From NCBI RefSeq assembly GCF_024346395.1, contig NZ_JAGQCW010000002.1:62001-126000 (forward strand): 64,000 nt of DNA, in the 5' to 3' direction. This DNA is from Cyanobium sp. AMD-g. Lineage in GTDB: Bacteria > Cyanobacteriota > Cyanobacteriia > PCC-6307 > Cyanobiaceae. Below, piece by piece: positions 1 to 12,738 of the stretch; the first letter of the stretch is position 1; every line of letters begins with the position of its first letter. The notes beneath the pieces were generated by a model. It did not search any database. It was not told the DNA's origin and saw nothing but the letters and a program-made list of their open reading frames with translations. The position numbers were made by a program, and so were the translations under genes.

Positions 1-849
1 GTCGACGATGTCGGCCGCGAGCTCGGGAGGGGTGCGCTCCAGGGTGCGCTTGACCGCCTCGACGATCACGTTGAGCGGTTCGGCCATGGCTTCACGGATG
101 TCTCCGGCGCGGATGTTGATCGTGCGCGGCAGGCCGGAGAGCAGGTGCAGACCCCGCACGTCCATGGAGGTCTCGTCGTGAGCGTCGTCAGGGAACGCAG
201 AGCCGATGCGGATCTTGATGTCCTCGGCGGTGCGCTCGCCCACCACGAGGTTGTGCACCTTCTTGAGGTAGACGCTGATGGCGTCGCTGAGCTCATCGCC
301 CGCCACTCGCACCGACTCGCTCAGCACCGTGCCGCCCAGGCTCAGCACGGCCACCTCGGTGGTGCCGCCGCCGATGTCGACGATCATCGTGCCCACCGGA
401 TCGGTCACGGGCAGGCCGGCGCCGATGGCGGCGGCCACCGGCTCATCGATCAGGTGCACCTGCCGGGCTCCGGCCAGGCCGGCCTGGTGCACGGCGCGGC
501 GCTCGACGCCGGTGACACCGCTGGGGATGCCGATCACCAGACGGGGGGCGATCACGCCGCGGCCCTCGTTGCCCTTCTGGATGAAGCTCTTGATCATCTG
601 CTCGGCGGCATCGAAGTCGGCGATCACCCCGTCGCGCAGGGGCCGGATCGCCCGGATGTTGCCGGGGGTGCGGCCGAGCATCAGCTTGGCCTCCTCGCCC
701 ACCGCCAGGGGGGTGCCGCGCTCCAGATCGATCGCCACCACGGATGGCTCCTGCAGCACGATCCCCTTGCCCGAGACGTACATCAGTGTGTTGGCCGTCC
801 CCAGATCGATGCCGATATCGCGGGAGAACTGGAAACGGCGGAAAAACAC
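1..849 (-). CDS. mreB: Rod shape-determining protein MreB (C-terminus cut by window edge)
   Basis: This is the bacterial actin homologue that polymerises under the inner membrane and positions the cell-wall synthesis machinery. 283 residues are visible; the family is about 345 long, so roughly the last 60 lie outside the window. The actin-type nucleotide site is clear: the phosphate-1 loop DLGTANT at residues 15-21 and the phosphate-2 loop DIGGGTTE at 158-165. The start is a GTG that gives the usual MreB N-terminus (MFFRRF, then RDIGIDLGT). The gene is divergent from ssb. A TATGAT hexamer 25-30 bases upstream may be its -10 element. The family assignment is firm; only the missing end is unknown. 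Confidence 0.96.
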   Translation of the reverse strand, partial: MFFRRFQFSRDIGIDLGTANTLMYVSGKGIVLQEPSVVAIDLERGTPLAVGEEAKLMLGRTPGNIRAIRPLRDGVIADFDAAEQMIKSFIQKGNEGRGVIAPRLVIGIPSGVTGVERRAVHQAGLAGARQVHLIDEPVAAAIGAGLPVTDPVGTMIVDIGGGTTEVAVLSLGGTVLSESVRVAGDELSDAISVYLKKVHNLVVGERTAEDIKIRIGSAFPDDAHDETSMDVRGLHLLSGLPRTINIRAGDIREAMAEPLNVIVEAVKRTLERTPPELAADIVD

Positions 850-873
850 GGGCAAGGCCTCTGGCAGCGGTGA

Positions 874-879
874 ATCATA
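874..879 (-). promoter_or_regulatory. Possible -10 element of mreB
   Basis: On the minus strand this reads TATGAT, one mismatch from TATAAT, about 25 bases upstream of the GTG start of mreB. No good -35 hexamer lies at 16-18 bases; a TTGACC at 902-907 is about 22 bases away, which is too far for a standard sigma-70 promoter. The call rests on the single hexamer. Confidence 0.25.
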
Positions 880-1008
880 GGTGGGGCCATCCCGGCAGAC
901 CGGTCAAGCCGCCGTGGGTGTGACAACCGGGACGAAGGGTGGAACGGAAAGGGAGAGGCCCCCGATCGGGGTGCCGCATCATTGATCCATTCGTTCCAGG
1001 AGCACGCC

Positions 1009-1404
1009 ATGGGCGTCAATTCCATCACCCTCGTCGGCAGAGCCGGCCGCGACCCGGAGGTCCGTTACTTCGAATCCGGCAGCATGGTTGCCAACCTCAC
1101 CCTGGCGGTGAACCGCCGCAGCCGCGACGACGAACCGGACTGGTTCAACCTGGAGATCTGGGGCAAGCAGGCCCAGGTGGCCGCCGACTACGTCCGCAAA
1201 GGGGCCCTGATCGGCATCATCGGTTCGTTCAAGCTCGACCGCTGGACGGACCGGGGCAGTGGGGAAGAGCGCAGCAAGCCCGTGATCCGGGTCGACCGGC
1301 TGGAGCTGCTCGGCAGCAAACGGGACGCCGAAGGCGGCGGTGGCGGCAGCTTCGGCGGCGGCTTCGGTGGCGGTGAGCCCAGTGAGGAAGAAGTGCCCTT
1401 CTGA
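1009..1404 (+). CDS. ssb: Single-stranded DNA-binding protein
   Basis: SSB coats single-stranded DNA in replication, repair and recombination and recruits partner proteins through its acidic tip. The 131-residue product has an OB fold over about residues 1-105 (start MGVNSITLVGR, then DPEVRYF and the FNLEIWGKQA strand), a short glycine-rich linker, and the acidic C-terminal tip EEEVPF, equivalent to the DDDIPF tip of E. coli. The ATG at 1009 is preferred over the in-frame one at 982 because AGGAG lies just upstream and it matches the usual N-terminus. The 5' leader holds a 12-bp palindrome at 960-971 (CCCCGATCGGGG). A strong terminator follows the gene. Confidence 0.96.
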   Translation: MGVNSITLVGRAGRDPEVRYFESGSMVANLTLAVNRRSRDDEPDWFNLEIWGKQAQVAADYVRKGALIGIIGSFKLDRWTDRGSGEERSKPVIRVDRLELLGSKRDAEGGGGGSFGGGFGGGEPSEEEVPF

Positions 1405-1480
1405 GCCTTTCTACCCAGCTGGCGCTGTGGGGGCTTGTGCCAGTGACCCAGCCGGGTTATCAAGCGTCCGAAGCCAGAGA

Positions 1481-1506
1481 AGGCGCCCCCCGGGGCGCCT
1501 TTTTTA
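1481..1506 (+). terminator. Rho-independent terminator after ssb
   Basis: A perfect GC-rich inverted repeat (AGGCGCCCC paired with GGGGCGCCT, 1481-1489 with 1492-1500) is followed directly by a run of six T on the plus strand. This is the classic intrinsic terminator form and it lies 77 bases beyond the ssb stop. Read on the minus strand the stem lacks a following T run, so it should mainly stop ssb transcription, although it also sits just beyond the end of the convergent dedA gene. Confidence 0.85.
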
Positions 1507-1509
1507 CTG

Positions 1510-2166
1510 TCAGGGGCTGTTGCGGCTCTGCTTCCAGATGCGCAGCCCCAGCCACACGGCCCCGGCCAGCACGGCCAGCACCAGCAGCACCTTGATCACC
1601 TTGGCGGCGGGCTCGATCCAGAGCTCGACCTTGGTGTAGCTCTCCCCCAGCGCCAGTCCGGCCAGGGTCAGCAGCAGGGTCCAGATCAGGCTGCCGGCGG
1701 TGGTCCAGAGCAGAAAGGGCGCCATCGGCATCATCTCGATGCCGGCGGGAACGGAGATCAGGGTGCGGATGCCGGGCACCAGCCGGCCCCAGAACACCAG
1801 GGCCGTGCCGTGGCGGCTGAACCAGCGGCGGCTGCGGCGCAGCTCCTGGGGGCTGATGCCGATCCAGCGGCCGTGGCGTTCCAGCCAATGCTCGATGCGC
1901 TCCTCGTTCACCAACCGGCCGATGCCGTACCAGGGCAGGGCGCCGAGCACGGTGCCCAGCAGGCCGGCCAGCACCACCGGCACCAGGGAGAGCTTGCCCT
2001 GATGCACGAAAAACCCCCCGAGCGGCATGATCAGCTCGGAGGGAATCGGGGGGAACAGGTTCTCCAGGAACATGGCCGCGAAGATCGCGCCATACCCTGC
2101 CGCCGGGTTGGCCTCCACGGCCGCGCCGATCATCTCGGGCAGCTTCTGGACCAGTTCGATCGCCAT
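1510..2166 (-). CDS. DedA family inner-membrane protein
   Basis: DedA (SNARE-associated/VTT) proteins are small polytopic membrane proteins; some members act as undecaprenyl-phosphate or phospholipid flippases and need the proton-motive force. The 218-residue product has the family signature FLENLFPPIPSE at residues 33-44 with its conserved acidic residue E35, and the second signature GRLVPGIR at 127-134 followed by SVPAG. Two hydrophobic C-terminal helices follow. Length fits the family (about 200-220). It lies downstream of ahcY on the same strand with a 54-base gap and converges on the ssb terminator. The lipid transported cannot be told from sequence. Confidence 0.9.
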   Translation of the reverse strand: MAIELVQKLPEMIGAAVEANPAAGYGAIFAAMFLENLFPPIPSELIMPLGGFFVHQGKLSLVPVVLAGLLGTVLGALPWYGIGRLVNEERIEHWLERHGRWIGISPQELRRSRRWFSRHGTALVFWGRLVPGIRTLISVPAGIEMMPMAPFLLWTTAGSLIWTLLLTLAGLALGESYTKVELWIEPAAKVIKVLLVLAVLAGAVWLGLRIWKQSRNSP

Positions 2167-2220
2167 CGGGCCAGCCGGATCAGAGGCGCCAGTCTTCCAC
2201 GACGGCCCGGACGCTGCCGC

Positions 2221-3663
<1,443 letters not shown>

Positions 3664-3753
3664 GAAGGAATGCTCCCGGACGGGAGGACGAAACAATGGA
3701 AATATCTGCAGAGACGCCGAGGCTTCGGGCTCGCTGGGAGGCAATCTACAAGG

Positions 3754-4257
3754 GTGGAAACGAATGACGCGATTGAGGTGTGCCATCTGGCGGACCCCTC
3801 CGCCACCGACGCCCTGGGGCGGCGGCTGGCCCGGCAGCTGATCGCCGCGGGTGCCGGTGACGGTGCCCTGCTGCTGCTGCGGGGGGAACTGGGCACGGGC
3901 AAGACGTCGCTGGTGCAGGGACTGGCGGCCGCCCTGGGCATCGCCGAACCGATCAGCAGCCCCACCTTCGCCCTGGCCCAGCATTACGACACCGACGCTG
4001 GACCCGACGCCGGCGCCTCTGCCCTCGTGCACCTGGATCTCTACCGGCTGGAGCAGAGCGCCGCGGCCGATGAACTGTTCGCCCAGGAGGAAGAGGAGGC
4101 CCGCCGCATCGGCGCCGTGATGGCGGTGGAGTGGCCCGAGCGGCTCAGCTTCAGGCCGGAGGGTGCCTGGGAAGTGGACTTGAGCCACAACGACGATGGC
4201 GAGGGCCGGTTGGCCCGCATCACCCCACCGCGATCCTTGCCTGCAGCGCCGCGATGA
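3754..4257 (+). CDS. tsaE: tRNA threonylcarbamoyladenosine biosynthesis ATPase TsaE
   Basis: TsaE is the small P-loop ATPase that works with TsaB, TsaC and TsaD to make t6A at position 37 of ANN-decoding tRNAs. In the 167-residue product the Walker A loop GELGTGKT is at residues 44-51, SSPTF at 68-72 and the family motif HLDLYRL at 93-99. The start chosen is GTG at 3754, with GGAGG about 11 bases upstream; the frame continues upstream only as antisense of ahcY and dedA. Its 3' end overlaps the 3' end of mutY by 38 bases on the opposite strand. A recent extension, or the loss of an earlier stop, in one of the pair is possible. Confidence 0.93.
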   Translation: METNDAIEVCHLADPSATDALGRRLARQLIAAGAGDGALLLLRGELGTGKTSLVQGLAAALGIAEPISSPTFALAQHYDTDAGPDAGASALVHLDLYRLEQSAAADELFAQEEEEARRIGAVMAVEWPERLSFRPEGAWEVDLSHNDDGEGRLARITPPRSLPAAPR

Positions 4258-5362
4258 TGCGGGCGTTGGCGGCTGGAAAGGGGTAGCTGGCGAGCTCCTC
4301 CGGTGCCACCCAGCGCACCTGCTGGGACGCCAGTGGCTGCGGCTCCCCCGCCAGCCATTGGCAGAGATGCACCACAAAGCGCAGCCGCTTGTGGCTGTAG
4401 GCGTGCTCGAGGGTGATCAGCTCCTCCGCCACCGTCACCTCGATGGCCAGTTCCTCCCGCAGCTCCCGCTCGATCGTCGCTTCGATCGCTTCACCCGGCT
4501 CCTGCTTGCCCCCCGGAAACTCCCACAGACCTCCCAGCAGGCCCTCCTGGAGCCGCTGGTCGATCAGCACCCTCCCCTGGCCGTCCCGCACCACGCCCAC
4601 CCCGATCACCTGGAAGGGGATGGGGGGGGTGGTGTCCTTCACGGGGAAACGGCCGGGATCGCCGGCAGCGTAGGCAGCACAGCGCCCGTTCCAGGGACAG
4701 GCGCCGCAGTTGGGCTGGCGGGGGGTGCAGACGCCGGCGCCCAGGTCCATCAGGGCCTGGTTGAAGGCGCGGGGCCGTTGGGGGTCGAGCACGGTTTCGC
4801 TCAGCCTCCAGAAGAGAGGCAGCTGCCGCTTCGGTGGCTCCGGATGGGCCGTCAGGCGGGCCAGCACCCGCTGAACGTTGCCATCGAGGATCGGCTGGGC
4901 CAGATCAAAAGCGGACGAAAGGATGCTGGCGGCGGTGCTGCGGCCGATGCCCGGCAGGGCCATCCAGCCTTCCAGCGTGCGCGGCCAGGGATCCCGATCT
5001 GCCGAAAGCACAGGGGGCTCAGCGTCGACCAGTCGCTGCGCTCCGGCGTGCAGGCGGCGGGCCCGGGCGTAATAGCCGAGGCCCTGCCACAGCATCAGCA
5101 CGTCATGCTCGCTGGCGGCGGCGAGGCTTCTGAGGTCGGGGAACGCCGCCATCCAGCGGTGCCAGTAGGGCAGCACCACCGCCAGCTGGGTCTGCTGCAG
5201 CATCACCTCGGCGACCCAGACGCCGAAGGGATCGAGGGGCTCACCGGGCCCGGGGCGAGATCCGTCGGGGCGGAGCTTCCAGGGGATGTGGTGACGGCCG
5301 TTGGACTCCCACCAATCCAGCAGGGAGTCCCGGAGGGGCTCGACCGGGCCCGGTTCCAGCAC
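4220..5362 (-). CDS. mutY: A/G-specific adenine glycosylase MutY
   Basis: MutY removes adenine mispaired with 8-oxoguanine. The 380-residue protein has the helix-hairpin-helix glycosylase core with catalytic Glu52 in EVMLQQTQ, the hairpin LPGIGRSTA, and the catalytic Asp in [10 protein letters not shown] [4Fe-4S] cluster site C-X6-C-X2-C-X5-C follows (CTPRQPNC, then GAC, then PWNGRC). The C-terminal NUDIX-like domain, which recognises 8-oxoG, carries GLWEFPGGK. The start is a GTG at 5362, eight bases after the stop of the upstream 2OG-oxygenase-like gene and with AAGG just before it, so the two are probably cotranscribed. The 3' end overlaps tsaE. Confidence 0.94.
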   Translation of the reverse strand: MLEPGPVEPLRDSLLDWWESNGRHHIPWKLRPDGSRPGPGEPLDPFGVWVAEVMLQQTQLAVVLPYWHRWMAAFPDLRSLAAASEHDVLMLWQGLGYYARARRLHAGAQRLVDAEPPVLSADRDPWPRTLEGWMALPGIGRSTAASILSSAFDLAQPILDGNVQRVLARLTAHPEPPKRQLPLFWRLSETVLDPQRPRAFNQALMDLGAGVCTPRQPNCGACPWNGRCAAYAAGDPGRFPVKDTTPPIPFQVIGVGVVRDGQGRVLIDQRLQEGLLGGLWEFPGGKQEPGEAIEATIERELREELAIEVTVAEELITLEHAYSHKRLRFVVHLCQWLAGEPQPLASQQVRWVAPEELASYPFPAANARIIAALQARIAVG

Positions 5363-5370
5363 CTCGCGCC

Positions 5371-6090
5371 TTACACGAATCCCCCCGGCCGGGGCCGGGT
5401 GCTGGAGAGGGACACATTGCCCTGGACGGCCCCCTGGGCGGCCACGGGCGAAGCGGCAGGCCGGGGCGGCGGCTGGGGCACGGCGACCACGTTGAAGGCG
5501 ATCGACCAGCGCTCCCCTACACCCCGGAACGGGGGCACCGAGTGGGGTTGCCAGGCCGGAAACACATAGAAATCGCCCGGCACCGGCAGCACGTAGTGGG
5601 CCATGCCGGTGCGGAAGCTCTGGATGTGCCATTCCTCCGGTCCATGGAAGCAGAGCTGGCCGTCGAAGCGCTCCGCATTGATCTGGGGGGGCACCTGCAG
5701 GAACAGCACGCCGGAGAAGCTGCCGCCGTGGGTGTGGGTGGGGTTGTAATCGCCGGCGCGCTGGGCATTGAGCCACAGGTCGATCATCTGCAGGCCGTAG
5801 CGGCCGGGCGTCCAGGGACCCCGGCCCTGGGGCGGCTGCTGGTCGATCACATGGCGGATCCAACGCTCACAGGCCGGCAGGATCACCGAGCGGCAAAGCT
5901 CGGCGGCGGCGGGGTGGTCGGGGCCGAGCTCCCGCTGCTGGGACAGCTGGCCGGCCAGCTTGACCGACGCATCCGGACTGCGTTCGGGCTGGGCCAGCAC
6001 CGCCCGGGCCATGGCCAGCAGATCGGCCAGCTGTGACGGGGGCAACTGGCCCTGCAACAGATAGCGGGGAAAGAGACTGACCACCTCCAT
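5371..6090 (-). CDS. Putative 2OG-Fe(II) oxygenase family protein
   Basis: The product resembles the TIGR02466-type putative 2-oxoglutarate/Fe(II) oxygenases found in cyanobacteria and their phages; substrates are not known. The core shows the metal-site signature NPTHTHGGSFSGV (His-X-His with the SGV strand), a later WQPHSVPPF segment that would supply the distal His, and a following RWSIAFNV strand with the Arg expected to bind 2-oxoglutarate. The start ATG at 6090 is chosen because GGAAGAG lies six bases upstream and the protein then begins MEVVSLFP as usual for the family; upstream ATGs exist at 6120 and 6156. It follows the sigma factor gene and precedes mutY on the same strand. Confidence 0.75.
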   Translation of the reverse strand: MEVVSLFPRYLLQGQLPPSQLADLLAMARAVLAQPERSPDASVKLAGQLSQQRELGPDHPAAAELCRSVILPACERWIRHVIDQQPPQGRGPWTPGRYGLQMIDLWLNAQRAGDYNPTHTHGGSFSGVLFLQVPPQINAERFDGQLCFHGPEEWHIQSFRTGMAHYVLPVPGDFYVFPAWQPHSVPPFRGVGERWSIAFNVVAVPQPPPRPAASPVAAQGAVQGNVSLSSTRPRPGGFV

Positions 6091-6165
6091 CGTGGGCTCT
6101 TCCGGGGGCGTGCCGACCATGGAAGTGAAGGTGCGTGCTGGCCTCAAGCCTCGCAAACGGCGGAA

Positions 6166-7215
6166 TCAGATCGCCACGTAGGCCTCGACGGCGTCGCTGA
6201 GGCGGCGCAGCCCGGCAAGGCCGTCGCGCTCCAGGTTGCGCACCCGGTCGCGGCTGATGCCGAGGATGCGGCCGATGCCGGTGAGGCTCATCGGCTCCTC
6301 GCCATCGATGCCGTAGCGCATCTTCAGCACGCTGCCCTGCAGGTCCGGCAGTTGATCGAGCAGGGCCCGCAGGTCGCCCTTGAGGCACTCGCCATCAACA
6401 AGCTCGGACGGCAGCAGGTCGTCACCGGCCAGCAGATCCAGCAGCTCGGTGTCTTCGCCATCGCCCACCTTTGTTTCGAGGCTCACCGGCTGGCGGGCGC
6501 GGCAGAGCAGGTCTTTGACGTCCTCTTCCGGGAGTTCCACCGCCACCGCCAGCTCGCTGAGGGTGGGGGTGCGGCCCAGCTCCTGGCTCAGCTCCCGCTG
6601 GCCTTTCTTGAGCTTGTTGAGCGTTTCGGTGATGTGGATCGGCAGGCGGATCGTGCGGCTCTTCTCGGCAATCGCCCGGGTGATGCCCTGGCGGATCCAC
6701 CAGTAGGCATAGGTGGAGAACTTGTAGCCGCGGGTGGGGTCGAACTTCTCGACGCCCCGCACCAGGCCGATCGTGCCCTCCTGGATCAGGTCGAGCAGCT
6801 CCATGTTCCGCTTGGTGTATTTCTTGGCCACACTCACCACCAGGCGCAGGTTGGCCGCCACCATCCGCTCCTTGGCGCGGCGGCCGGCGTGCAGGCGCTT
6901 GCGCAGCACCTCGGGCTGCAGGCCCACCGCCAACGCCAGCTCCTGCTGGCTCGGGTCGTTGCCGCCGGAGCGCATCTTCAGCTCTTCACGCATGTCCTCC
7001 AGGGCCATCAGCTCCTGCACCTGGCGGCCCAGGGTGATTTCCTGCTCATGGCTGAGCAGCGGCACCCGGCCGATGTCCCGCAGATAGGAGCGGACCAGGT
7101 CGCCATCGACGGGCGGCATGGAACGGCCCGGGGAAGGGCGAACCACCGTCTGGACATTGACGGGACGGGCAGCGTCGGAGGTCGAGGGCTGGGCAACGGC
7201 GAAGGCGACGACCAT
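6166..7215 (-). CDS. RNA polymerase group 2 sigma-70 factor
   Basis: This is a sigma-70 protein of the primary-like, non-essential group 2 type (SigB/C/D in cyanobacteria), which redirects RNA polymerase during stress or the day-night cycle. The 349 residues contain region 1.2 ([12 protein letters not shown]), region 2 with [26 protein letters not shown] and [12 protein letters not shown] (the -10 recognition helix), region 3, and region 4 with the helix-turn-helix [20 protein letters not shown] that reads the -35 box. It lacks the long acidic region 1.1 of SigA. It lies 77 bases downstream of mgtE on the same strand. Which Sig paralogue it is cannot be decided here. Confidence 0.92.
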   Translation of the reverse strand: MVVAFAVAQPSTSDAARPVNVQTVVRPSPGRSMPPVDGDLVRSYLRDIGRVPLLSHEQEITLGRQVQELMALEDMREELKMRSGGNDPSQQELALAVGLQPEVLRKRLHAGRRAKERMVAANLRLVVSVAKKYTKRNMELLDLIQEGTIGLVRGVEKFDPTRGYKFSTYAYWWIRQGITRAIAEKSRTIRLPIHITETLNKLKKGQRELSQELGRTPTLSELAVAVELPEEDVKDLLCRARQPVSLETKVGDGEDTELLDLLAGDDLLPSELVDGECLKGDLRALLDQLPDLQGSVLKMRYGIDGEEPMSLTGIGRILGISRDRVRNLERDGLAGLRRLSDAVEAYVAI

Positions 7216-7292
7216 GGAGCTGATCCATAACTGTCTGTAAAGCGTAACATCAAGAAGTGTGAACTCCTCTCAGAAAGCGCCGATCCGCCGGG

Positions 7293-8681
7293 TCACCCCA
7301 TTCCCAGCCTCGGCAGCAGCAGCTGGGCGGTCTTGAGGTAGATGAAAACGCCTGCCACGTCTGTGGCCGTGGTGATGAACGGGGCCGACATCAGGGCCGG
7401 GTCAAGGCCGAGCCGGTCGAACAGCAGCGGCAGGGCCGCGCCCGCGGTGGCGGCCAGGGTGGTGATCGCCACCAGGCTGATGCCGGCTGAGGTCGCCACC
7501 AGCGCACTGCCCCCCATGGTCCAGGCCCAGGGCACAACCACCACCGCCAGCAGACCGCCCAGCAGCGCCCCGGCGACCAGCTCCCGGCCGATGGTGCGCC
7601 AGGGTCCGAGGGACTGGAGCCGCTGGGTGCTCAGACCCCGGATGACCACGGTGGAGCTCTGGGCGCCGACGTTGCCGCCGGTGCCGATCAACAGCGGAAT
7701 GAAGGCTGCCAGCAGCACCACCTGCTTCAGCACCAGCTGCTCGGAGGCGATCACAGCCGAGGTGCCGGTGTTCGCCACCAGCAGCACCAGCAGCCACACC
7801 ACCCGGCGACGGGCCACGGTGAACAGGTTGCTGCGGAAGTAGTCGTCCTCATCGCCGGCCTGCACGGCGCCGGCGGCGTAGAGGTCGCGGGTGGCCTCCT
7901 GCTGGATGACGTCGATGACGTCGTCCACGGTGACGATTCCCACCAGCCGCTGCTCCCGGTCCACCACCGGCACGGCCAGGAAGTCATAGCGCTGGATCAC
8001 CCGGGCCACCTCCTCCTGGTCGGTGTCGGTGGCGACGCTCATCACCTCCCGCGTCATCACATCCCCCAGCCGGTCCTCCGGATCCGCCGTCACCAGATCC
8101 CGCAGCGAGAGCATGCCGCTGAGGTGACGCGAGGCATCGGTCACGTAGAGGCTGTAGATCGTCTCGGTGTCGCGGGCGCGGCGGCGGACGATGTCGAGGG
8201 CCTGCTGGGCGCTGTGGAATTCCTTGAGGTCGATGAATTCGGTCGTCATCAGACGCCCGGCAGTTTCGGCCTCGTAGCCCAGCATCTGGGCCGTGACCCG
8301 CCGCTCCGCCGGAGAGAGCTCCGCCAGCAGCCGACGCACCACCTTGGCCGGCAGCTCATCGAACAGCCGCACCCGGTCGTCCGGGGACATCTCCTCCACA
8401 AGCTCCAGCACCTCACCGGAGCGCAGCCGCTCCAGCAGGCTCTGCTGCACGGAGCCATCGAGGTACTCGTAGACCTCGATCGCCTCGTTCTTGGGCAGCA
8501 GGCGAAAAGCCAGCGCCTGCAGCGTGCGCGGCAGGGTGCCGATCGCCTCGGCGGAATCCACTGCCTGCACGGGCTGCAGCAGCAGTTTGGCGCCGTCGTA
8601 ATTGCCCGCCTGCAGCAGTCCCTCCAACTGGCGGGCCACCACCTCGGCGACGGCGGAGGCCTCAGCCATCGCTCCTCGCAT
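7293..8681 (-). CDS. mgtE: Magnesium transporter MgtE
   Basis: MgtE is a dimeric Mg2+ channel gated by cytoplasmic Mg2+. The 462-residue product follows the family order: an N domain of helical repeats (LLERLRSGEVLELVEEMSPD), two CBS domains (GMLSLRDLVTADP and VGIVTVDDVIDVI), a connecting plug helix, and a C-terminal membrane domain with about five segments including the pore region IGTGGNVGAQSSTVVIRGL. The ATG at 8681 is used; an in-frame ATG at 8669 has GAGGAG only two bases before it, too close to be a normal ribosome site. It is divergent from the peroxidase gene and upstream of the sigma factor. Confidence 0.94.
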   Translation of the reverse strand: MRGAMAEASAVAEVVARQLEGLLQAGNYDGAKLLLQPVQAVDSAEAIGTLPRTLQALAFRLLPKNEAIEVYEYLDGSVQQSLLERLRSGEVLELVEEMSPDDRVRLFDELPAKVVRRLLAELSPAERRVTAQMLGYEAETAGRLMTTEFIDLKEFHSAQQALDIVRRRARDTETIYSLYVTDASRHLSGMLSLRDLVTADPEDRLGDVMTREVMSVATDTDQEEVARVIQRYDFLAVPVVDREQRLVGIVTVDDVIDVIQQEATRDLYAAGAVQAGDEDDYFRSNLFTVARRRVVWLLVLLVANTGTSAVIASEQLVLKQVVLLAAFIPLLIGTGGNVGAQSSTVVIRGLSTQRLQSLGPWRTIGRELVAGALLGGLLAVVVVPWAWTMGGSALVATSAGISLVAITTLAATAGAALPLLFDRLGLDPALMSAPFITTATDVAGVFIYLKTAQLLLPRLGMG

Positions 8682-8748
8682 GCCGGTGGGTACGAGTGTA
8701 TGGGCTCAGCCGCTAGGGTCCGCGGCGACCTTCCCCTTGTAAAAATCC

Positions 8749-9228
8749 ATGGCGCTGAACGTGAGTGACGTGGTGGTGCGCAGCGCCAGCGGCGAGGAGC
8801 GCCAGCTCGGCGCATGGGCAGGGACGGTGCTGCTGATCGTCAACGTGGCCAGCCGCTGCGGCTTCACCCGCCAGTACGCCGGCCTGCAGGCCCTGCAGGA
8901 CCGCTTCGGACCCCAGGGCTTCGCCGTGCTCGGCTTCCCCTGCAACGACTTCGGCGCCCAGGAACCGGGCACGCTGGAGGAGATCCAGCAGTTCTGCTCC
9001 ACCACCTACGGCGTGGGCTTCGAGCTGTTCGACAAGGTGCATGCGACGGGCTCGAAGACGGCGCCCTACGACACCCTCACCCAGGCCGAACCCGCCGGCG
9101 ACGTGGCCTGGAATTTCGAGAAGTTCCTGATCGGCAAAGACGGCACCGTGCTGGCCCGCTTCAAGAGCGCCGTGGAACCGGACGGGGCTGAGCTGGTTGC
9201 CGCGATCGAGAAAGCGCTGGCCGCCTGA
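8749..9228 (+). CDS. Glutathione peroxidase-like thiol peroxidase
   Basis: This is a thioredoxin-fold peroxidase of the glutathione peroxidase family, likely to reduce lipid or alkyl hydroperoxides; bacterial cysteine forms often use thioredoxin or NADPH rather than glutathione. In the 159 residues the peroxidatic Cys37 sits in VASRCGFT, a second Cys is in FPCNDFG, Gln71 follows, and Trp121-Asn122 are in AWNFEKF, completing the usual catalytic tetrad. It uses a plain cysteine, not selenocysteine. It is divergent from mgtE and convergent with the SH3-like gene, with an 11-base gap. Confidence 0.92.
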   Translation: MALNVSDVVVRSASGEERQLGAWAGTVLLIVNVASRCGFTRQYAGLQALQDRFGPQGFAVLGFPCNDFGAQEPGTLEEIQQFCSTTYGVGFELFDKVHATGSKTAPYDTLTQAEPAGDVAWNFEKFLIGKDGTVLARFKSAVEPDGAELVAAIEKALAA

Positions 9229-9239
9229 ACGTCAGCAGC

Positions 9240-9574
9240 TCAGCCCGCCAGCCAGCCGCGGCTGGGCTGGCCGGCGGCGGTGGAAGCTTCCACCTGGAGC
9301 CAGCGGCGGCCGCCTGGCTCCATCCACTCACGCAACACCCGCAGCGGGGCTCCCGTTTCCAGCCGTGCCAGCACCGGCGCCTGGCAGCGGGGGGCGCAGT
9401 GGAGCCCGACGGTGCCGTTGCTGAGCAGGGGTTCGGCCTGGCGTTCGCGGCGCCGGACATCCGGCAAGCGCCGGTCGCCACCGCCGGCGGGCAGGGCCGC
9501 CGGCGCCAGCAGGGCGAAACCGAGCAAGGCGGCCCAGCGCCAGGCCGGCACAGCCATTGGATGGCGTGGGGTCA

Positions 9575-9575
<1 letters not shown>
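9240..9575 (-). CDS. Hypothetical secreted protein with SH3-like domain
   Basis: The 111-residue product starts with a basic stretch and a hydrophobic segment (WAALLGFALLAPAALPAGG) that fits a cleavable signal peptide, so it should act outside the cytoplasm. The rest, from about residue 45, resembles a bacterial SH3 (SH3b) fold: GTVGLHCAPRC, ARLETGAPLRVL, then GRRWLQV, a pattern often found in proteins that bind cell-wall peptides. Two cysteines (HCAPRC) could form a disulfide. Its ATG overlaps the gyrB stop by one base (TGATG), which suggests translational coupling to gyrB. No precise function can be given. Confidence 0.6.
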
Positions 9576-11533
<1,958 letters not shown>

Positions 11534-11782
11534 TCAGAAAAGGTCTTCCCAGGGGGCTGACAAGGGCGGCGAATCCCAGGGGCGGCGGGGCGGCAATGGG
11601 GCGAAGCGGCACCCAAAGGACGCTGCGCAAAGGCCAATCTATCACCGCCGTCCCGGAGAGCCCCAGAGACGCCTCTGGGAACCGATTTGCCCCAGGGGTG
11701 CAATCACCGCATCGATCCACCTCCGGCAGGATGGCCCGATCCCCCTGTCGCGCCCGGCTTGCGGCCGCCGCACCCAACCCCC

Positions 11783-12718
11783 GTGGCGCCCTCCCCCGGA
11801 GCCGATCTGCCGCTGGTGATCGCCCTGCTCGGCCCGACCGCCAGCGGCAAGACCGCCCTGGCGATCGAACTGGCCGAGGCCCTCGATCTGGCCGTGCTGT
11901 CGGTGGACTCACGCCAGATGTACCGCCATATGGACGTGGGCACGGCCAAGCCCACGCCTGAGCAGCGGGCCCGGGTGCGCCACGAACTGCTGGATCTGAG
12001 TGACCCCGACCAGCCGCTCACCCTGCAGGAGTTCACGGCCCTGGCGGGCGCCGCGATCGCGGCGGAACACCAGCGCCGGGGCGTGGCCCTGCTGGTGGGG
12101 GGAAGCGGGCTCTATCTCAAGGCCCTGCTGGCGGGCCTGCAGCCGCCGGCGGTGCCGCCCCAGCCGGCCCTGCGGGCCCAGTTCGCCGACCTCGGTCAGG
12201 CCGTCTGCCACCAACTGCTGCAGCAGAACGACCCACAGGCGGCCGGTCGCATCTCCCCGGCCGACGCCGTCCGCACCATCCGGGCCCTGGAGGTGCTCTA
12301 TGCCACCGGGCGGCCCCTGTCGGCCCTGCAGCGCCAGTGCCCTCCCCCCTGGCGCGTGCTGGAACTGGGCCTGGATCCGGCCGACCTGCCCCAGCGCATC
12401 GGGCGCCGCACGGCCGCGCTCTACGACGGCGGACTGGTGCAGGAAACGGCCCAGTTGATCGATCGTTTCGGCGCCGACTGCCCGTTGCTGACCACGATCG
12501 GCTATGGCGAAGCGGCGCAGCTGCTGCGGGGCGAACTGGAGCGGGACGCCGCCATCGCCCTGACGGAGCGGCGGACGCGGCAGTACGCCAAACGGCAGCG
12601 CACCTGGTTCCGGCGCCAGCACCAGCCCCTCTGGCTGACGGAGGGGGCCATGGGCGGGGCTTCGGAGGCCGATGTGCTTCAACAGGCCATGGAAGCGGCC
12701 ACGGGCGGTTTAGGGTGA
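11783..12718 (+). CDS. miaA: tRNA dimethylallyltransferase MiaA
   Basis: MiaA transfers a dimethylallyl group to A37 of tRNAs reading UNN codons. The P-loop GPTASGKT is at residues 17-24 if the GTG at 11783 is the start, and DSRQMYR at 42-48 contains the catalytic Asp and the residues that grip A37; [12 protein letters not shown] follows. With this start the protein is 311 residues, normal for the family. No clear ribosome site is seen, and an in-frame ATG at 11687 would add a 32-residue proline-rich leader that does not look like MiaA. infC follows after 20 bases, so the two are likely cotranscribed. Confidence 0.92.
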   Translation: MAPSPGADLPLVIALLGPTASGKTALAIELAEALDLAVLSVDSRQMYRHMDVGTAKPTPEQRARVRHELLDLSDPDQPLTLQEFTALAGAAIAAEHQRRGVALLVGGSGLYLKALLAGLQPPAVPPQPALRAQFADLGQAVCHQLLQQNDPQAAGRISPADAVRTIRALEVLYATGRPLSALQRQCPPPWRVLELGLDPADLPQRIGRRTAALYDGGLVQETAQLIDRFGADCPLLTTIGYGEAAQLLRGELERDAAIALTERRTRQYAKRQRTWFRRQHQPLWLTEGAMGGASEADVLQQAMEAATGGLG

Positions 12719-12738
12719 ACAGCTAACCGCCCCTGTGA

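Noticed and set aside
960-971. A 12-bp palindrome CCCCGATCGGGG in the ssb leader
   Set aside because: It is perfect but short for a GC-rich genome, and no partner site or regulator gives it meaning.
3664-3753. A possible SAH riboswitch in the ahcY leader
   Set aside because: The leader contains some GC hairpins but not the conserved core I know for the ahcY motif, so I do not call it.
7216-7292. A promoter TTGATG...TATGGA ahead of the sigma factor gene
   Set aside because: The -10 match is poor and the gene may be read from mgtE, so I left it out.
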